In this document: piece after piece, positions 63,692 to 64,000 of the stretch
Numbering within the stretch: the first letter of the stretch is position 1
How the letters are laid out: every line of letters starts with the position of its first letter
From: Varroa destructor
Taxonomy: Eukaryota; Arthropoda; Arachnida; Mesostigmata; Varroidae
Assembly: GCF_002443255.2 (NCBI RefSeq)
Contig: NW_019211456.1
Coordinates: forward strand, 496,001-560,000
DNA: 64,000 bases
Direction of reading: 5' to 3'
Notes under the pieces: model-generated
Database searches by the model: none
What the model saw: only the letters and a program-made list of their open reading frames with translations
Told to the model about the DNA's origin: nothing
Program-made: the position numbers and the translations under genes

Positions 63692-64000
63692 TACAGTATA
63701 ACCATATTGGTAATTAGCATAAAAAAATTCAAGGTAAGTCGACCACAGTTGCAGTTAAGGGCGACCATTAGAATAATCTTATAAATTCGAGACTCAAACG
63801 TTTGTCGCAGTAAAACACCAGCACTTCTTTCAATGTCAGCACGGCACTAAAATAAATTTTATTTATTCCAGGTGGAAAATACCTCTTCTAACATTCGACT
63901 AAAGTTTTTAAAAATATTTCGATAACCTGCGACCATGGACGGAGTTGTCGTTCAGCTGACTCTCGGGCCACCCTTACCAGCTCAATAATAGTGTACAATT
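63692..64000. other. 5' flank of the GTPBP3 gene
   Basis: This stretch lies upstream of the GTPBP3 start and runs to the window edge. A possible minus-strand donor (GTCGCAG|GTTATC) near 63928 could end a 5' noncoding exon. No other gene is visible. Confidence 0.3.

Overview
The window is nuclear DNA from a metazoan. Every confident gene is split into many exons by spliceosomal introns of about 0.1-4 kb, the background is AT-rich with microsatellites, and the proteins are animal families. Moderate introns and few recognisable transposons suggest an arthropod, possibly a mite. The taxon is an inference and cannot be proved from this sequence. I rebuilt exons by hand from splice consensus, reading-phase bookkeeping and family alignment recalled from knowledge; no search was run.

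Layout: (1) 1185-19187, plus strand: the 3' 22 exons of a BAIAP3/Munc13-4-type (Unc13-4) exocytosis protein with end of C2A, MUN/MHD1, MHD2 and C2B. Its 5' end lies left of the window. (2) 19188-24129: gene-poor spacer with the 3' UTR of gene 1. (3) 24130-32641, minus strand: an 11-exon neuroligin-like carboxylesterase-fold membrane protein with signal peptide, dead catalytic triad, one transmembrane helix and a short tail. A GC/CpG-rich patch near 33340-33540 is its likely promoter or 5' UTR region. (4) 33.6-42.3 kb: about 9 kb without a supportable gene, containing two near-perfect hairpins and a CTCF-like site. (5) 42371-46562, minus strand: a 5-exon leucine-rich-repeat protein that looks like LRMDA (C10orf11). 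(6) 46681-50572, plus strand: a tentative small gene head-to-head with LRMDA. (7) 52418-55165, plus strand: a 4-exon, Cys-containing, probably secreted protein of unknown function. (8) 57984-63691, minus strand: a complete 10-exon GTPBP3/MnmE mitochondrial tRNA-modification GTPase.

The genes do not form a pathway or operon; this is ordinary eukaryotic gene order. The most notable observations are three introns whose best models need GC donors (two in gene 1, one in the esterase-like gene), loss of both Ser and His of the catalytic triad in the esterase-like protein, the LRMDA-like gene with a possible divergent partner, and the unassigned secreted gene. I did not find a convincing new multi-gene system. 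A 100-N assembly gap lies inside an intron of gene 1.
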